64,000 nucleotides of DNA from Undaria pinnatifida (Eukaryota; Sar; Phaeophyceae; Laminariales; Alariaceae): assembly GCA_012845835.1 (NCBI GenBank), contig JABAKD010000002.1:13310847-13374846 (forward strand), given 5' to 3'. Below, one piece after another: positions 12,901-25,697 of the stretch. The translations under genes and the position numbers were made by a program. Within the stretch, counting starts at the first letter, position 1. Every line of letters begins with the position of its first letter. The notes under the pieces are model-generated. The model ran no database searches and was not told where the DNA came from. It worked only from the letters and a program-made list of their open reading frames with translations.

Positions 12901-15900
12901 AAGTAAGCGCGCTAGGCGCTCATGGGAATATAGAACATCTAGGAGAACGTTCCTTGTACGTTCCATAGGAAAAGGTCCGGAAGAGAGCACAGCAGCAATA
13001 CTTGGGTGACGCGAACTCCGTGAGCTTCACCCCACCCCCGTGCTCTCACTACCTGCTCTACCAGCTCTGCCTGCTATACTTGCTCTGCCCTGCACTACCG
13101 TGTGCCAAGGGCCTGTGTTGTCTGTCTTTTAGAGTCCAATGAAGAGGAAATAATGTATAAGCTTTTGAGTCTATCCAGCGAGCCATGAGGAGAGACCAAA
13201 CAAGGGCACCGGAACCCATGAGGAGCACGCTTCCCAACACCTACCAACCACGCATCCCCCACTCGGAGTACCACTACACTTACCTATTGAGGGAACTCTA
13301 TACTATTAATAGTATACCTTCACCCCAAAACCGATTTTGACAAAGAAAGAAGGAAAGTGCAATCTGATGAACAAGCCCATGATCTGGATATTAAAAAAAC
13401 AATAGTCACATCGCAAACAAGAAAAATGAAAAAATCCGGCGATTATGGGTTAAGAAGCCCCGTCATTCAGAAAAAAGAGTTTCCCAAAAAGTGCTATCTT
13501 TATCGTGGCACGTTTCTGTGTCAACACAGCATAGGCTTGTCAGTGCCAAGAGTCCACCGCAATGCCGAAACCAACATGTAGCATATCGCCAGTAGACTAC
13601 GTATGGAGGTCGCAAGCGTACCATGATCAGTTCTTTAGTCAAGAATCTGTCTATTTCAACGAAAGCCGGTGGTCGTTATCCCGTCACCAGCACTTTTAGT
13701 CAAGTTTTCTATCGGTTCCACCGAGTACTGCTTATCGTTTGCGGCCATGATCAATCCCTGGTACAATACCTGGTACTTTAGTTATGTTGCACTTCCGTCG
13801 AGGGGGCGCGTACAGAAGAGCCTTTGGGGTGGCCGATATATAGTCGGCGTTCATGACGCAACAATTGGAAATCGACGCGAGTTGACGAGGGAAGAAAGGG
13901 CTAAAGTCTTCTCTCGATAAAAATGAAGGCACGTACAGAAGTCGGGAGGGAGGAAAATAGCCTGCTCAGTGACCCTGGACTTGAGTTACGTCTAGAAAAC
14001 GAGAAAGAGAAAGAAAAAGTGCGAAGATAATAGATGGGACGAGAAAAAAAAAGCGCTCTTTTGGTAGGGTCTCTGCTGCCGCACCTCCTAAAGCCGTTCT
14101 CGTCCCTGCTCCATGTAAAATTGATACGTTATTCCGGCCGTTTCTGCAGGGGTATCGGAAGCGTTTCGACGATTCACGTTCGCCACGTCTCCCGCGGCGC
14201 TCAAAGCGGCTGCGGGGGTGACCGCTGAATGCCTCTGGCTGGTCAAAGTCCGCGCCTTGTCCACGTATCACCAGGTCAGCTTCGTTAAACTAGATTAGTA
14301 CTACCAAATGGCAATGGCACATGTTGTACCTTGGAGAGTATTTCTTTCAGTGGGACGGTGACGAAACAATTCAAGCCGAAAGCACGTTGTTCGCAAGCTT
14401 TTCCCACGTTTCTGTCGTGCTTTTAGGGCTGTAAACTACAGCAGTGTTAGGTGGCGCGATTATGTTTCGTCTGATCATCTGCCACTCTCGCGCATGGATA
14501 TCCTACGACGTGCGTGTGCTACGGACGATTGTTTCGGGAGCCCTTTCGGCTGGCGGCCTTCTCCCGATGCCAGGTCGAGTGAAATCAAAGTCGCGTCTGC
14601 GTGAAAACCAATTTAATGACGTTGAACGATACAGAATGTTTTTGTACCTGGTATGCAATGAGTGACATAACACATTGCGTGTGTTTGTGCCCGTCCTCTC
14701 TTGTGTGTGCTGTCTTCACATGTATCTATGCACGGACATGTACATGTACGGCGTCCCCGTTGTTGTGTTTCGAGCGGTTGTTGCCTCAGGATCCCATTTC
14801 GGCAACTCGTAGCGCGATGCTCTCGGTGGCAGGACGGTTGACATCCGAAATGGCTCTCCATGAAAACTAGCATTTCGACGGTCAAAAACGCAGTTCTTAA
14901 GGTAGTATTAAAACCTTCCTGGCATGATACTTTCTTGGGCCTGATCGTCCCCACCCTCTGTGTGATATTTTTCACATTTCCGTCTGCACGGGTATCTTCA
15001 TGTTTACGGCGTCAGTGTTGTTGTGTTTACCGAGACTATGTCCTCGGGGGCGGCGGGGGGGGGGGGGTACCTCTTTTTTCACTGCTAGCCCAAGTGATTC
15101 GAAAATTAAGTATTGTCTTGAGTTGGAAACAATGACGAAATGTCGACGTTCCCCCTCCCAACTGCGAAAAACGTGCAGTTTGTACTACTGTACGTCGCTC
15201 TCACACTGTATGTGAAAATCATTGAAAACTACTTGACGTACACCCCTCTATTCGCCCACGGTAGTGCCTGCGGAATCGTTCGGCAACAGATGGGAACAAC
15301 CAGCAGGTGCGACACACACAGTAGTGCCGGTTGCCTCTATGGTGTCGGTGTTTTCGGCCGGAACATACCGGCACTATTGAGAGGTCGCTACTTTATTCTC
15401 ACCCTTCCCCCTCTTTTCTATCCACGTTCAATGCACTGTTTTTTTTCAGGAGCCCTTTCGGCTAGCGTCTTTCTCCCGGTGCCAGGCCGAGGCTCTCAGC
15501 GCAGCCAAGCGCATCATACGGGAGGAGTGGCCGCAGAGGGTCGGATCGTGCATACACCAGGCCCTGAAGCGCCAGGTTCCGGTGGGGGTTACTTCTCCAA
15601 CAGGAGGCGGGAACTCGTCCCCTGATCAGGCAAGCCTCTCGTACTGCAGTAGACGTCCCTCTATAGTGCCGGTTGAGTAGTGCCTGTGGCATGGGTGGCA
15701 ACGACGGCGGCGGCGATGACGGTGACGGTCGTGGCTGATGCCGCCGCTGCTGCTGCTCCTTATCGTGTTTCTCCAACACCGCCAGCTTTTGCCCCCGTCC
15801 GTCTGGCTCCCTCTATTTCTCGTCTTCTTCATTCGGTGTTTTTTTCGTCGAAAATTCTTCCCAATCTCATCAACAATGCTGTGCCCAATCTCGTCGAGCA

Positions 15901-18900
15901 ATATTTGATGCCCAGTACGTTCGCGGCACAAGCCGTTACTACCGGTGCAACACGGTAAGCTCCTCAAGCGCTGTTGTGCATTCCAAGGGGCCCAGTGTCT
16001 GGGTTGCGCATCTCCTAGGTTTACCCTCGGCTGGTGCCTGTCCGGTGTCGCCGTCTGAAAGGGCTCCGATAACATTGACGACGTCTTTTGGCAAAAATTC
16101 CTACGTCGGAGATTTCACCCTTGACATCCACGACTGCCTGGATTCTTGATACGTAAGCGAGCTGCTCCTCGTCATTGACGCTGAGAGGAAGGGCTGCGGA
16201 TACCTGCGGTTGTGCCTTGCTATTGGCCTGCGGGAGTCGCTCTGGAGAGTGCACGGCGCTGCTCCTAGGCTTGTTTTCCCGGGCGGGCGCTCGTTGCTCG
16301 TCTCTCCTGGCTTGTTCCTCGGGGCTGGCTGCTTGCGCTTCTACCCCGGCCTCCGGAGCTGCAGTCCAACTCTCCTCGAACGTTTTGTGATTTTTTGCCG
16401 GCTGGCTAGCAAGCCATTGCAAGAAAGCTGGCCCCTCCACCATCTTGCCTAGCCCCTAGCCCTAGCTATCTTGCCGTACAATTACGCTAGGATAACTGAT
16501 GGAACGTTTCGTGTTGTTTTGCCGGCTGGCTTGCAAGCCATTGCCAGAAAGCTGGCCCCTCCACCATCTTGCCTAGCCCCAAGCACCAGCTATCTTGCCG
16601 TGCAATTACGCGAGCGTAATCGATGGAACAGGTGCAAGGGGTTGGCTGGTTCACGGGGGCGGCAGTCTCGATACCAGAGGTGCCTTGACGCGGGACAAGA
16701 GTACAGACATAGCTATATATTTATCAAGTTAGAGCCCCATGGAGATGTAGCTAGATTCATTTGGTAGTGCGACGTAGGGGCGTGCCCCTTTGCCACATTG
16801 TGGCCCAAATTTTTGTGCCCGTTCGGGGAATCATAAGTTCCGCCGCATCTTCGTGGGTGTGTGACGGTTACAAAAAACACCCAGGATATATATCATTCAG
16901 ACATTGAAACAAGCAACAACCAACAAGGGGACCTGGGGCGGCTTTGCTTGAAAACAGTAGAGTACATACTTTTGTTCGTCGTCGGTTGGTTAGGACCAGG
17001 GGTTGGCCTCAATTTCCCCACTTGACCTATTTACTACTGCGAAACAGATCCTATACTATTTTCAAGTACATTGTTCAAAACAATGTGTGTGCAGTTCTTA
17101 AGGGTTGCAACACCGCTTCAATCGTTGGGAAAACGATTTTCTTGCTGAGGGTCTTTGAAACGAGCGATGGCGTGAGAGCAGGGGGGCGGGGGCATGTCAA
17201 GGGGAGCGTACCCATTTGCTACTTGCCTTAGTCATTTGACCAATGAGCATGCGCCCCTTTCGAGACGGAGCACCGTTCCTACTCCTGTTCCTAATAGAGA
17301 CACCTCTAACGTTCGGCCGCTCAGTACGTTTCTTCCATATACCAAGTATTACATTAAAAAAAAATACTGATCTTATCTCCGGCGGGGGGGGGGGACGGGG
17401 TAGTGAGGGAACCGAGGGAGGCTTTTCCTAAACACAACACGCGGGTCTTGATTTGTTCGTTGTCGATTGATTCAGAATCAGGGTGGCCTTCCTTATCCCC
17501 TCCCCCCCCCCCCTGTTAGTCTTTGTAGCACTACACTACCGTTACATAGAGACAAGCTACTTGAAATTGGAGTTGGAAAAAGGGTTGCCCCTAAATCGGA
17601 CGCACGCTACCAAGGTTTTTATTTTTTTCTGAGGCTCATAACCTGATGAACATTCCCATGGGCTTAGCATACAACGAAAATTGTTCCGAAACAAAAAAAT
17701 GAAAATTTCTGACGATTTTGGGTTAAGGGGCTGAAATAAACTATGCTCTCGGGGGTCAAAACCGGGGGGGGGGGGACTTGCTACGTGTGCTCTTGTGTGT
17801 CTCGGATGTGTCTCTGGTGCGTGGGGCTTGGCGCGTGTTGCCCGCGTGGGGCTTGTCCAGCAGAGGAATAACAGGATCAATGATATTAAAAAACAAAATA
17901 ATGGTTTAGGAAAGTTGGCCACACAATGCATCAAATAAATAGTACACGTGTAGATAATGCCTAAAATTAATATAAACGCCACGAACAAAATACTGACCCG
18001 TCACTATGAATAGCTTTGAGCCGAAAAATGCTACGTCTATCGTGCCATGTGCTATGGAACCGGGTTTGTTTTTGCAGAGGGTTTCCAATAGCAGCGAGGG
18101 AAAAGGAGGGGGGGGGGCGGGGGGGGGGGGGGGGGAGGGGGGGGCAGTGAGGGGGCCGAGGGTGGCGAGGGTACCGGCGGCAGCGGTGGCGCCGCAGTGG
18201 TTCGGTCACGGTTTGACATGTCCATTTCGGAGATGGAGCGCTACGAGGTTTCGGACATCAGAAGATTTTTGCGATGGGCAAACTACAACATGACGGACGC
18301 CCTTCAGGTAAACAAAACTAGTAAATACCGCCGATTCTATAGAACACAATGGAGCTACGAACGTAGCCCATGCGAGTATATTTCCTGCTGCTTTCTTTCT
18401 ATGTTTCGGCTTACCCTGCTGCGTGCGCGAGTTTCTAGCGGCAGATTCACTATCTTTGACTACGTAGGAGCGCTGAAGTGTTTTCGATTCCGCGAGTTTT
18501 TAGCGGCAGATTCACTATCTTTGACTACGTATGAGCGCTGAAGTGTTTTCGATTCCGCTCACCCCGCCACGCAAACAAGCTCTCGAGACGGTGGCACAGA
18601 TGGCGAATATATCTCCGCTTTAATACGCCGAGCAACGCTAACATGTTTTTTTCATCCGCTCACCCCGCCACGCGAAAATGTTTTCGCCAGACTGTGACAA
18701 GGCGCACGCTGCAGGAGTTCTCGGACTACCTATTAAGGTGCTGCAGCTGCCAGGTACACCGAAACAAAGCGTTCGCCTTGCATAGGCAGTTCGATGTAAC
18801 ACGTGCTGCTTGGCTACACATGGGGATGATAACGTTGTGTGTCGTACAAATGCCACTGATAGAGGCAAGAAAACGTAGAAAGCGATGGTGAGGGGAGTAT

Positions 18901-21900
18901 TTCTACCCGGTGATCCCGGTTAAATTAACTCTAACACAGCACAAGATACTCTCGGAGAATACCGGGATATGTAAGTGACAATGTGGGGGTTAAACAACGA
19001 ACTCGTGCTAGGGACAGCCGGGTGGATTAGAGTGGTGCCAAGCCGGAAATGGGTGCAGAAGGGAGGCAGAGTTTGTGCATGGGTTTTAGTTTTATATTAG
19101 GTTTTCTTTTCCCACTTTCTGAGGATGTTCGTAAAATGCTCTCGAACATTGGCAAACAAAATAATGACAATGGTTGATAATCCCACCTTCTAGGGGTACA
19201 CTAATTTGAAGACATTACTTCAATTTCCGTGTTCGAGGGAGAGTATCATATACATATGTGTGGGTGGTGGTGAAAAAAAACAACAAATTCATACCTGGTG
19301 CCTAATTTAAGGCATCCATTAATTTTCACGATCGAGGGAGGCGACATCAAGTGTTTCTATCGCCCTCTTGTTTCGTGTGGTAGACACCACCAAGAGAGGT
19401 GATGTGGTGGCATTGTCTTTATGATACGGAATGTTATGACTGATCGAAACCCATACCGCAGGTTGTCGGTGGCAACCACAATTTCAATAATACGCGACTT
19501 TTGTTCCAAACCAGGTTGAAGTCAAACACACGAACAGCATCGTCGTCACCGACCGAGAGGAAGGAGGGATGCGTCGGGGAAACACGCCTCCGCTGTTCAA
19601 GGCCGACGTCGTCCGGTCTTCTTCTCTGTGAGTGGTTGGGGTGGTCCCGCGTATCGTCTCTCCCTCGAGCATGGAAAATGACGAATGCTTACGGAATTTT
19701 ACTTCGTTTCTCTAATGATATATGAAACTTTCCTCGCCATTGCTGCACTATACATTTATTTTCCAAAAAAGTAGTACACAATCCGTACACAACGGCAGCT
19801 TGCGCTACTGGAGCAGAAACGGTGACACCGCCGGTAGGGACAGCTCGCGCTGTCGCTACCACGGAAACTCAAGGACACGCCAGCTATTGTAGCGCTGGAT
19901 TGCGAATACAGTTGAGTTAAATCGACACACGGCATGTATGAATGAAGATGCGTGGAAGCGTGGTGAGCTTAAGCTTTACTTTCCCCCATTCCGCCGGAGG
20001 ATGAAAAAAAAAAAACATGGATTTTGGACCAAGTCAGCGATGGTGCGGGTGCCACTTTTTGGGGCCTCTTTTTTTTTTCGGGGGCTCGGGGTCATTTTTC
20101 GCTGTGGGTCGGGGTCACTCGCGTGACCGACCCCGCTGTTTCTTTGCGGTCTTTAGTTTTCTTGCTGCTTCAATTTTGCGACATGAATCCTCAACTGGAA
20201 TGGTAGGCAGCCCGTTGCGCCAAACAAAACAAAATGCCTGGAGTGTTTCATCAGAGAGGTACAGAGTCGCTCTTTCGGGTGGCCCAGACGCCGTAGGGAA
20301 AAATGGGGGTATATCACAACATCATCATAGCACCGTCGTAACATCCCCCCTACCGTAGCCTATGACGCGTGCTACAATAGAGGTGCACCGCTTCTTTTTG
20401 GGGGGTTCTCCTCAGTTTGGGAGCTTAAGACACGTCTTTCTTAACCCAAAAACTGATTTGGAGAAAAATCAAGACTGCTGCCGAGTGCACAGATCCCATG
20501 GCCTAGGTACACAGAAAAAACAGTGCAAAAAAGTGGCCTTTTTTCCGACGATTTTGGCGGGGTAAGGAGCCTCGTCATTCAGAAACCAATTCACACGAAA
20601 AGTGCTATCTTTATCGTAGCATGCGTCTCTAGCGTTCCAGAACGGTTGACTGATGCCTGCATGATTCTCGTTCTGTACCTTGGCCATGGGGATTTTCATC
20701 CGGTTTGTAGCAGTTTTATTTTTCTCCAAAAATCAGTTGTTGGGTTAATGAAGAACGACATGTGTTAAGCTCCAAATAATTTTTATTTTCTTCAAGCTCC
20801 TAAAGTGAGGAACCTCAGAACAAAAAAAGAAAAGAAAAGGTGCACCTCTATCGTAGCACGTGTTTCGAATCGCATGCCTTACCACGGACTGACTACGGCG
20901 TCGACGCTTATCGTCCCTTCTCCTTCGACCCCCGCCTCACTAAAGAAACGCCCTATGTGCACATGTTAAACAAAAAAAAACAGATCCGTGCTGAACAACG
21001 TTGAGGTGGACGAAGCGTTGGGCAGAATAGCAGAGTGGAAGGCGACCCCGGAGGCGCGCGCGGAGGGAGCCGTCTGCCCCGTCGCGGAGGTGAGCCGTGT
21101 TTGTCGAAAAAGGTGAAAAGTGTGTACCGTGAGCTTGACACAAGCTACCGTAAAAGTTTACACCAATTTTTTGTTTGAGGGTCCTCACTCGTGGCGAGAT
21201 ATCGTGCTCCTAATGTTGAACGCGTGCTACGGTAGAGGTGCACTCCACTTTTTTTTTATTAATACTACCCCTCAATTTTGGGAGCTTAAGGAGACCCTCT
21301 CCCCAAAACCGATTTGAAGATGAAAATAAAACTGCTACTGGAATTAAAAAAAAAATCCCGTCGCCTAGGTACACAACGAGAATCTACAGGCAACATAAAA
21401 ATGACCTATTTCTGACGATTTTGGGTTAGGGAGCCCCCGTCATATCAGAAACAAAACTAGCTAAATTGTGCTACCTCTATCGTCGCATGAGTCGTTAGCT
21501 AGCGGCTCAGAAAATTTCAGCTGTACCCCTGACCGTGGGGTGACTCTACGATCGGTTTGGTTTGACATTAGTTCCAAATACGTACCCACCAGCGCGAGTT
21601 TCTAGCTAAGCTACAGCATCTTAATGCACTAGCATTCATGATCTTAGTAGGTAGGTGTTTGTATGTAGGCACCGACCCGTCAGCGTAGCGCGAGCAATCG
21701 TCGCGTGCACGTCATATATAGTCTATACCGGTCTACTCAAAAAAACACGCACACAGGTTTAACGTGGCACCGGGGTAATGCGAAGCGCAATGAAGCGTTT
21801 TGGGACGCAGGCATAATGCTCCATCGGAAAATGATGAGATTCGGTTTTCATCAAGTCTAGGCAGGCCGCGTCAAGCAGGACACGCGCCGTACAGCATCAG

Positions 21901-24900
21901 CATGTTGGCGCGCGTGTCGTGTCGTGCAATTCCTTATGTTGCAGTCCGTACGCATCCATTGCCTCAACAGCCCGGGCTGTTTTGCGTCGCCGGTTCCGCA
22001 GTCAAGTCGGTTTTGGTCCGCATTGTTTCCCAAAGCCTGAAGCCTCGAATAAGGGGTTAAGCGGGAGATTGGTTGTAACCAGTTGCAGCATATGCTACTA
22101 ACTACAGGAGATACCACAGTTTCCCCCCCTCGCCCATAATTTTCAATGTAGATTCGTGAGGGGCATACGTCAGTCTTGAACATAAAAAACAACAACAACG
22201 ATGAATCTAAACGTGGGGGGTGCTTGTCTATCTGCCCAGCTAGCGCGATGTTGCAGCAAAAGCACAGCACGGCGCATCTTGTTGAAAAGCCACGGGAGAT
22301 TATTGGTCAACCACATACATGCATCGTCTTCATCGAACATGTGGAAACTAACGAATGTCGGGAGTGCTACGGTAGACGCGTGCTTCGATAGAGGTGCACC
22401 ACTTTTTTTCTGAGGCTCCTCAATTTTGGGAGCTTAAGACATGTCCTCCTTAACCCAAAAACTGATTTGGAGAAAAGTAAAACTGCTTTGACCGGACGAC
22501 AAATCCCATGGCCTAGGTAAACAACGAGAACCATGCAAAAAAAAGGTCTTTTCCCGACGATTTTCGATTAAGGAAGTCCCGTCCTTCAGAAGCCATTTCA
22601 GCCAAAAAAAGGTATACCTCCATCGTAGCATGCGTCAACCATTGCACTTCTTACTTTGAATCCGCCCCCCGTATGCTATATACCTCAGAACAGTCGAGTC
22701 GTCCCTCTATGGTGAAGCAGGGGTTGCGCTTTGTGGGGCAAACGTTTTTTTTCTGGCCTCTATAGCGAGGTTGAGCTCCTCAACCGCGGAACTATCGATT
22801 AGCACGATAATGTTACGAGTACATCTGTGTGGCATAGCAATGTTGATCGGGTTTGCGCGAACAGATGCCTTCGAAACCATATTTCGGGTGAGATGTTGAG
22901 CTAGCTTCTCATGTTTGGAGCTCGGAAACTTCTGCGCTGCACCCTTTCGTAGCGTGAGAGGACGCAGTCCCACTGTGCGTGTAATTTATTCTGCCTCTAT
23001 CCGTCCCGATGGCCACAGACGGCGAAACAGTAAGGAGACAAAAGGAACATTTTTTTTTTCAAGTAAGAAATTCAATGCAAATCGACGAGCTAAAAAACTG
23101 AAGTGGGAATGCTGTGAACCCGGCGCGCGATAAAAATTAAAGAAAGTATCGTGGGGGAGAAGGAAAGACACCTGTGACCGTGGCCTGTCCACAAGTTCGC
23201 CGAGGGTAAATGTCACATTGCGAGTTGGGCTGGGAAGTAATAAATGTGATGATATCCTGGTAGCTCGAGAGGGTAGGTAGGGCCAGTGAGACATGGACGC
23301 CCATCATCTCGTATTGGTAGCTGTTGGTTGTTGGATTCGTTGTTTTGCGCTTTAACTTTTCGTCGTGTGGATTTTCGGTTACTTCATATGTTTTAGTGTT
23401 GACACCAAAGCTGCACATCGTCGGATAGCAAACGAACTACAATAATAATATACAACGGAAAAAAAAACGTTATAAGTACCCAAATGTTGGAAGCGCCTCT
23501 GTTAGGAGCAGGAATGGAGCTCCGTCTTAAAAAAGGGATGCGTGTTCGACGGCCAAACGAATATCGCAACAACAACACGCAAGCACGCCGCCCTCCCCCA
23601 AGTCGTTCCCATACTAAACCGCATGTACCAAGCACACTGTGTTCCCTACCGGTCTTTAGTTCCAGCTGCAGGTGCCCAGAAAATTCAGGTCAAGCCGCAG
23701 ATACTATGTCATGGCAATGTCCGGTTTGCGCGAGTAAGGTTTTTCCGCTACGAATCTACCCGTAAGCCGCGTGCCCCAAACACCCTCATTTTCCTTGCCG
23801 GTATTCTGTGTCTGCCGGCTCTACTACACAGGTGCCCAAGGTTCTTGGTCACGTCCCCGAAGTAGAAACGCCCCTCGAGGATTTCCACTCCGAGGCGATG
23901 AGCTGCTACAACTCCACGCTGGAGAGGGTCGCCGGCATTCACCAGGTAGTGTACTGTTTGCGGGTACACAAAGTCAAGGGGGAGTATTGATGTATGCTGC
24001 TTATGGCGACGATGCACCTCATTTCTCTGAGACTCCTCATTGACGCCTGCTGCGGTAGCGGACGCGACGCGTACTACGATATGGGTTTCCACTATCTTTA
24101 GATAAAGTGCTCTCTGAACGACGGAGCTCTTAGACCCCATGTTTGCGGTGAACCCACATTAGGTTGGGCAGGAGTTGGGTGGGAAAATGTATTAAGAATA
24201 GTATTTAAACCGTCGAGCGTCACAATCCAAGGCCAAGCCTAAACCACGAAAAATTAGCGGGAAAACAATGGTTAAGAAAATGCGTGTCCCCTACCATTTG
24301 TTATTTTCGAACCTAATTTTTTTTTCGTGGATTGGTTGGCCTTGTTAGACTTTCTCGCAAATCAGCGGTAAAAACAGGTTAAGAAATGCGTTTTCTTACC
24401 ATTTTGTTTTATTTTTAAAACCCAAGTTTTTCGTGGGTTGGTTGGTTGGCCTTAGGCTAGTATGTCATTCATCGGTTTCAATACTATCTTTTACATTTTT
24501 TTTTTCTCGACAGAGGTTGGAGATCACAAACACTCTATATAAGGTAACTTCTTATTATAAATCATCGCCTACGTGGGTTTCGTGGTCATTGCAGATTCCA
24601 CAAGAAAAACAAACCAAAGTACGTTTTTTGTTTGCACGCCCCTCTCCCCTGATTCGATCTCTCCTTCCTGTTTTTCTTTATCCCGGAGCAGGTTCAACGC
24701 TTCGTGATGGACCGTCTTTTCTTGCCGGAGCCTGAATACATGGCGGTCGCTGGCCCGAGCGAGCCTTGGGTGTTGGACCTGAGGGATCGAGTGGAGAAAG
24801 CATTGAACGCCGCCATCGTTCCCCTCAGGGTGAGAAAAACAAGAGGCATGTACCAAGGCCACAATGAGGAGGGGAAAGGGGGCGAGGGTGTGCTTATTTT

Positions 24901-25653
24901 TAAGCATGGCCGTAGTCGTAAGCGGTAGCTGAGCCGAGAGGGCCTTGGGTATTGGACTTGACGGGGGGCGAGGAGAAAGCAATGGACGCCGTTGTCGTTC
25001 CCCTGAGGGTGTACTATGCAATTCACGCGGTGTTGTTATGTGAATTGCGCTGGCCTCTGTACTTCTTGCTTCCGTCTTTTTTTCGTATGGTGGGAGTTGT
25101 TCTGACCAAAACACAATCGAGAGCCAAATGAACTAGAGCCAGCAGTGGTGGCGGCGAATGGAGAACAAAACATTGGGTGCCACTATCGTGCCCCTTCGGA
25201 TGAGCCACAATCCAGAGAGCAGGCGTTAGGTGGAGGCAGGCATACATCGTCTCCCTCGACTGCAATTTTTTTGCGTCTATCATCCTTTATACCGTCCTTC
25301 ATATGCATGCAGTACTCCGTATATACCTGGTAGATGCAGTAGTAGCGCGGAGGCGAGACCATAATTATTCTTCATCTTCAAGGGAGACGCTATCAGCATA
25401 ATTGTCAAGTGGATTGCGATTGTCCGTCATCGCGTTCCTCTTTTTTGTTGCCCTGAGCGGGCCTGCTGCACTACCCGCTGTGGAAACATCACTCCTCCTT
25501 CAAATACGCTAATGTGATAACATTATCGGCATCATCATCATCATCTCATCATCATCACCGTAATCATCATCATCATCACCATCATCACCATCATCATCAT
25601 CGCCATCATCGTCATCATCAGCATCATCATCATGATCGTCATTATCATCATCG

Positions 25654-25697
<44 letters not shown>

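Noticed and set aside
15680-15958. 92-residue alanine-rich frame as a possible dynein exon
   Set aside because: Exon 6 and exon 7 already join in phase; the frame has no family similarity.
18198-18307. Exon 7 starting at the ccgcag acceptor (18197), avoiding the glycine run
   Set aside because: It would need a phase-1 partner upstream, which exon 6 does not provide. It stays possible if an unseen exon exists.
24569-25114. 181-residue minus-strand frame
   Set aside because: It is the antisense of exon 12 and its two echoes, whose repetition makes the frame look structured.
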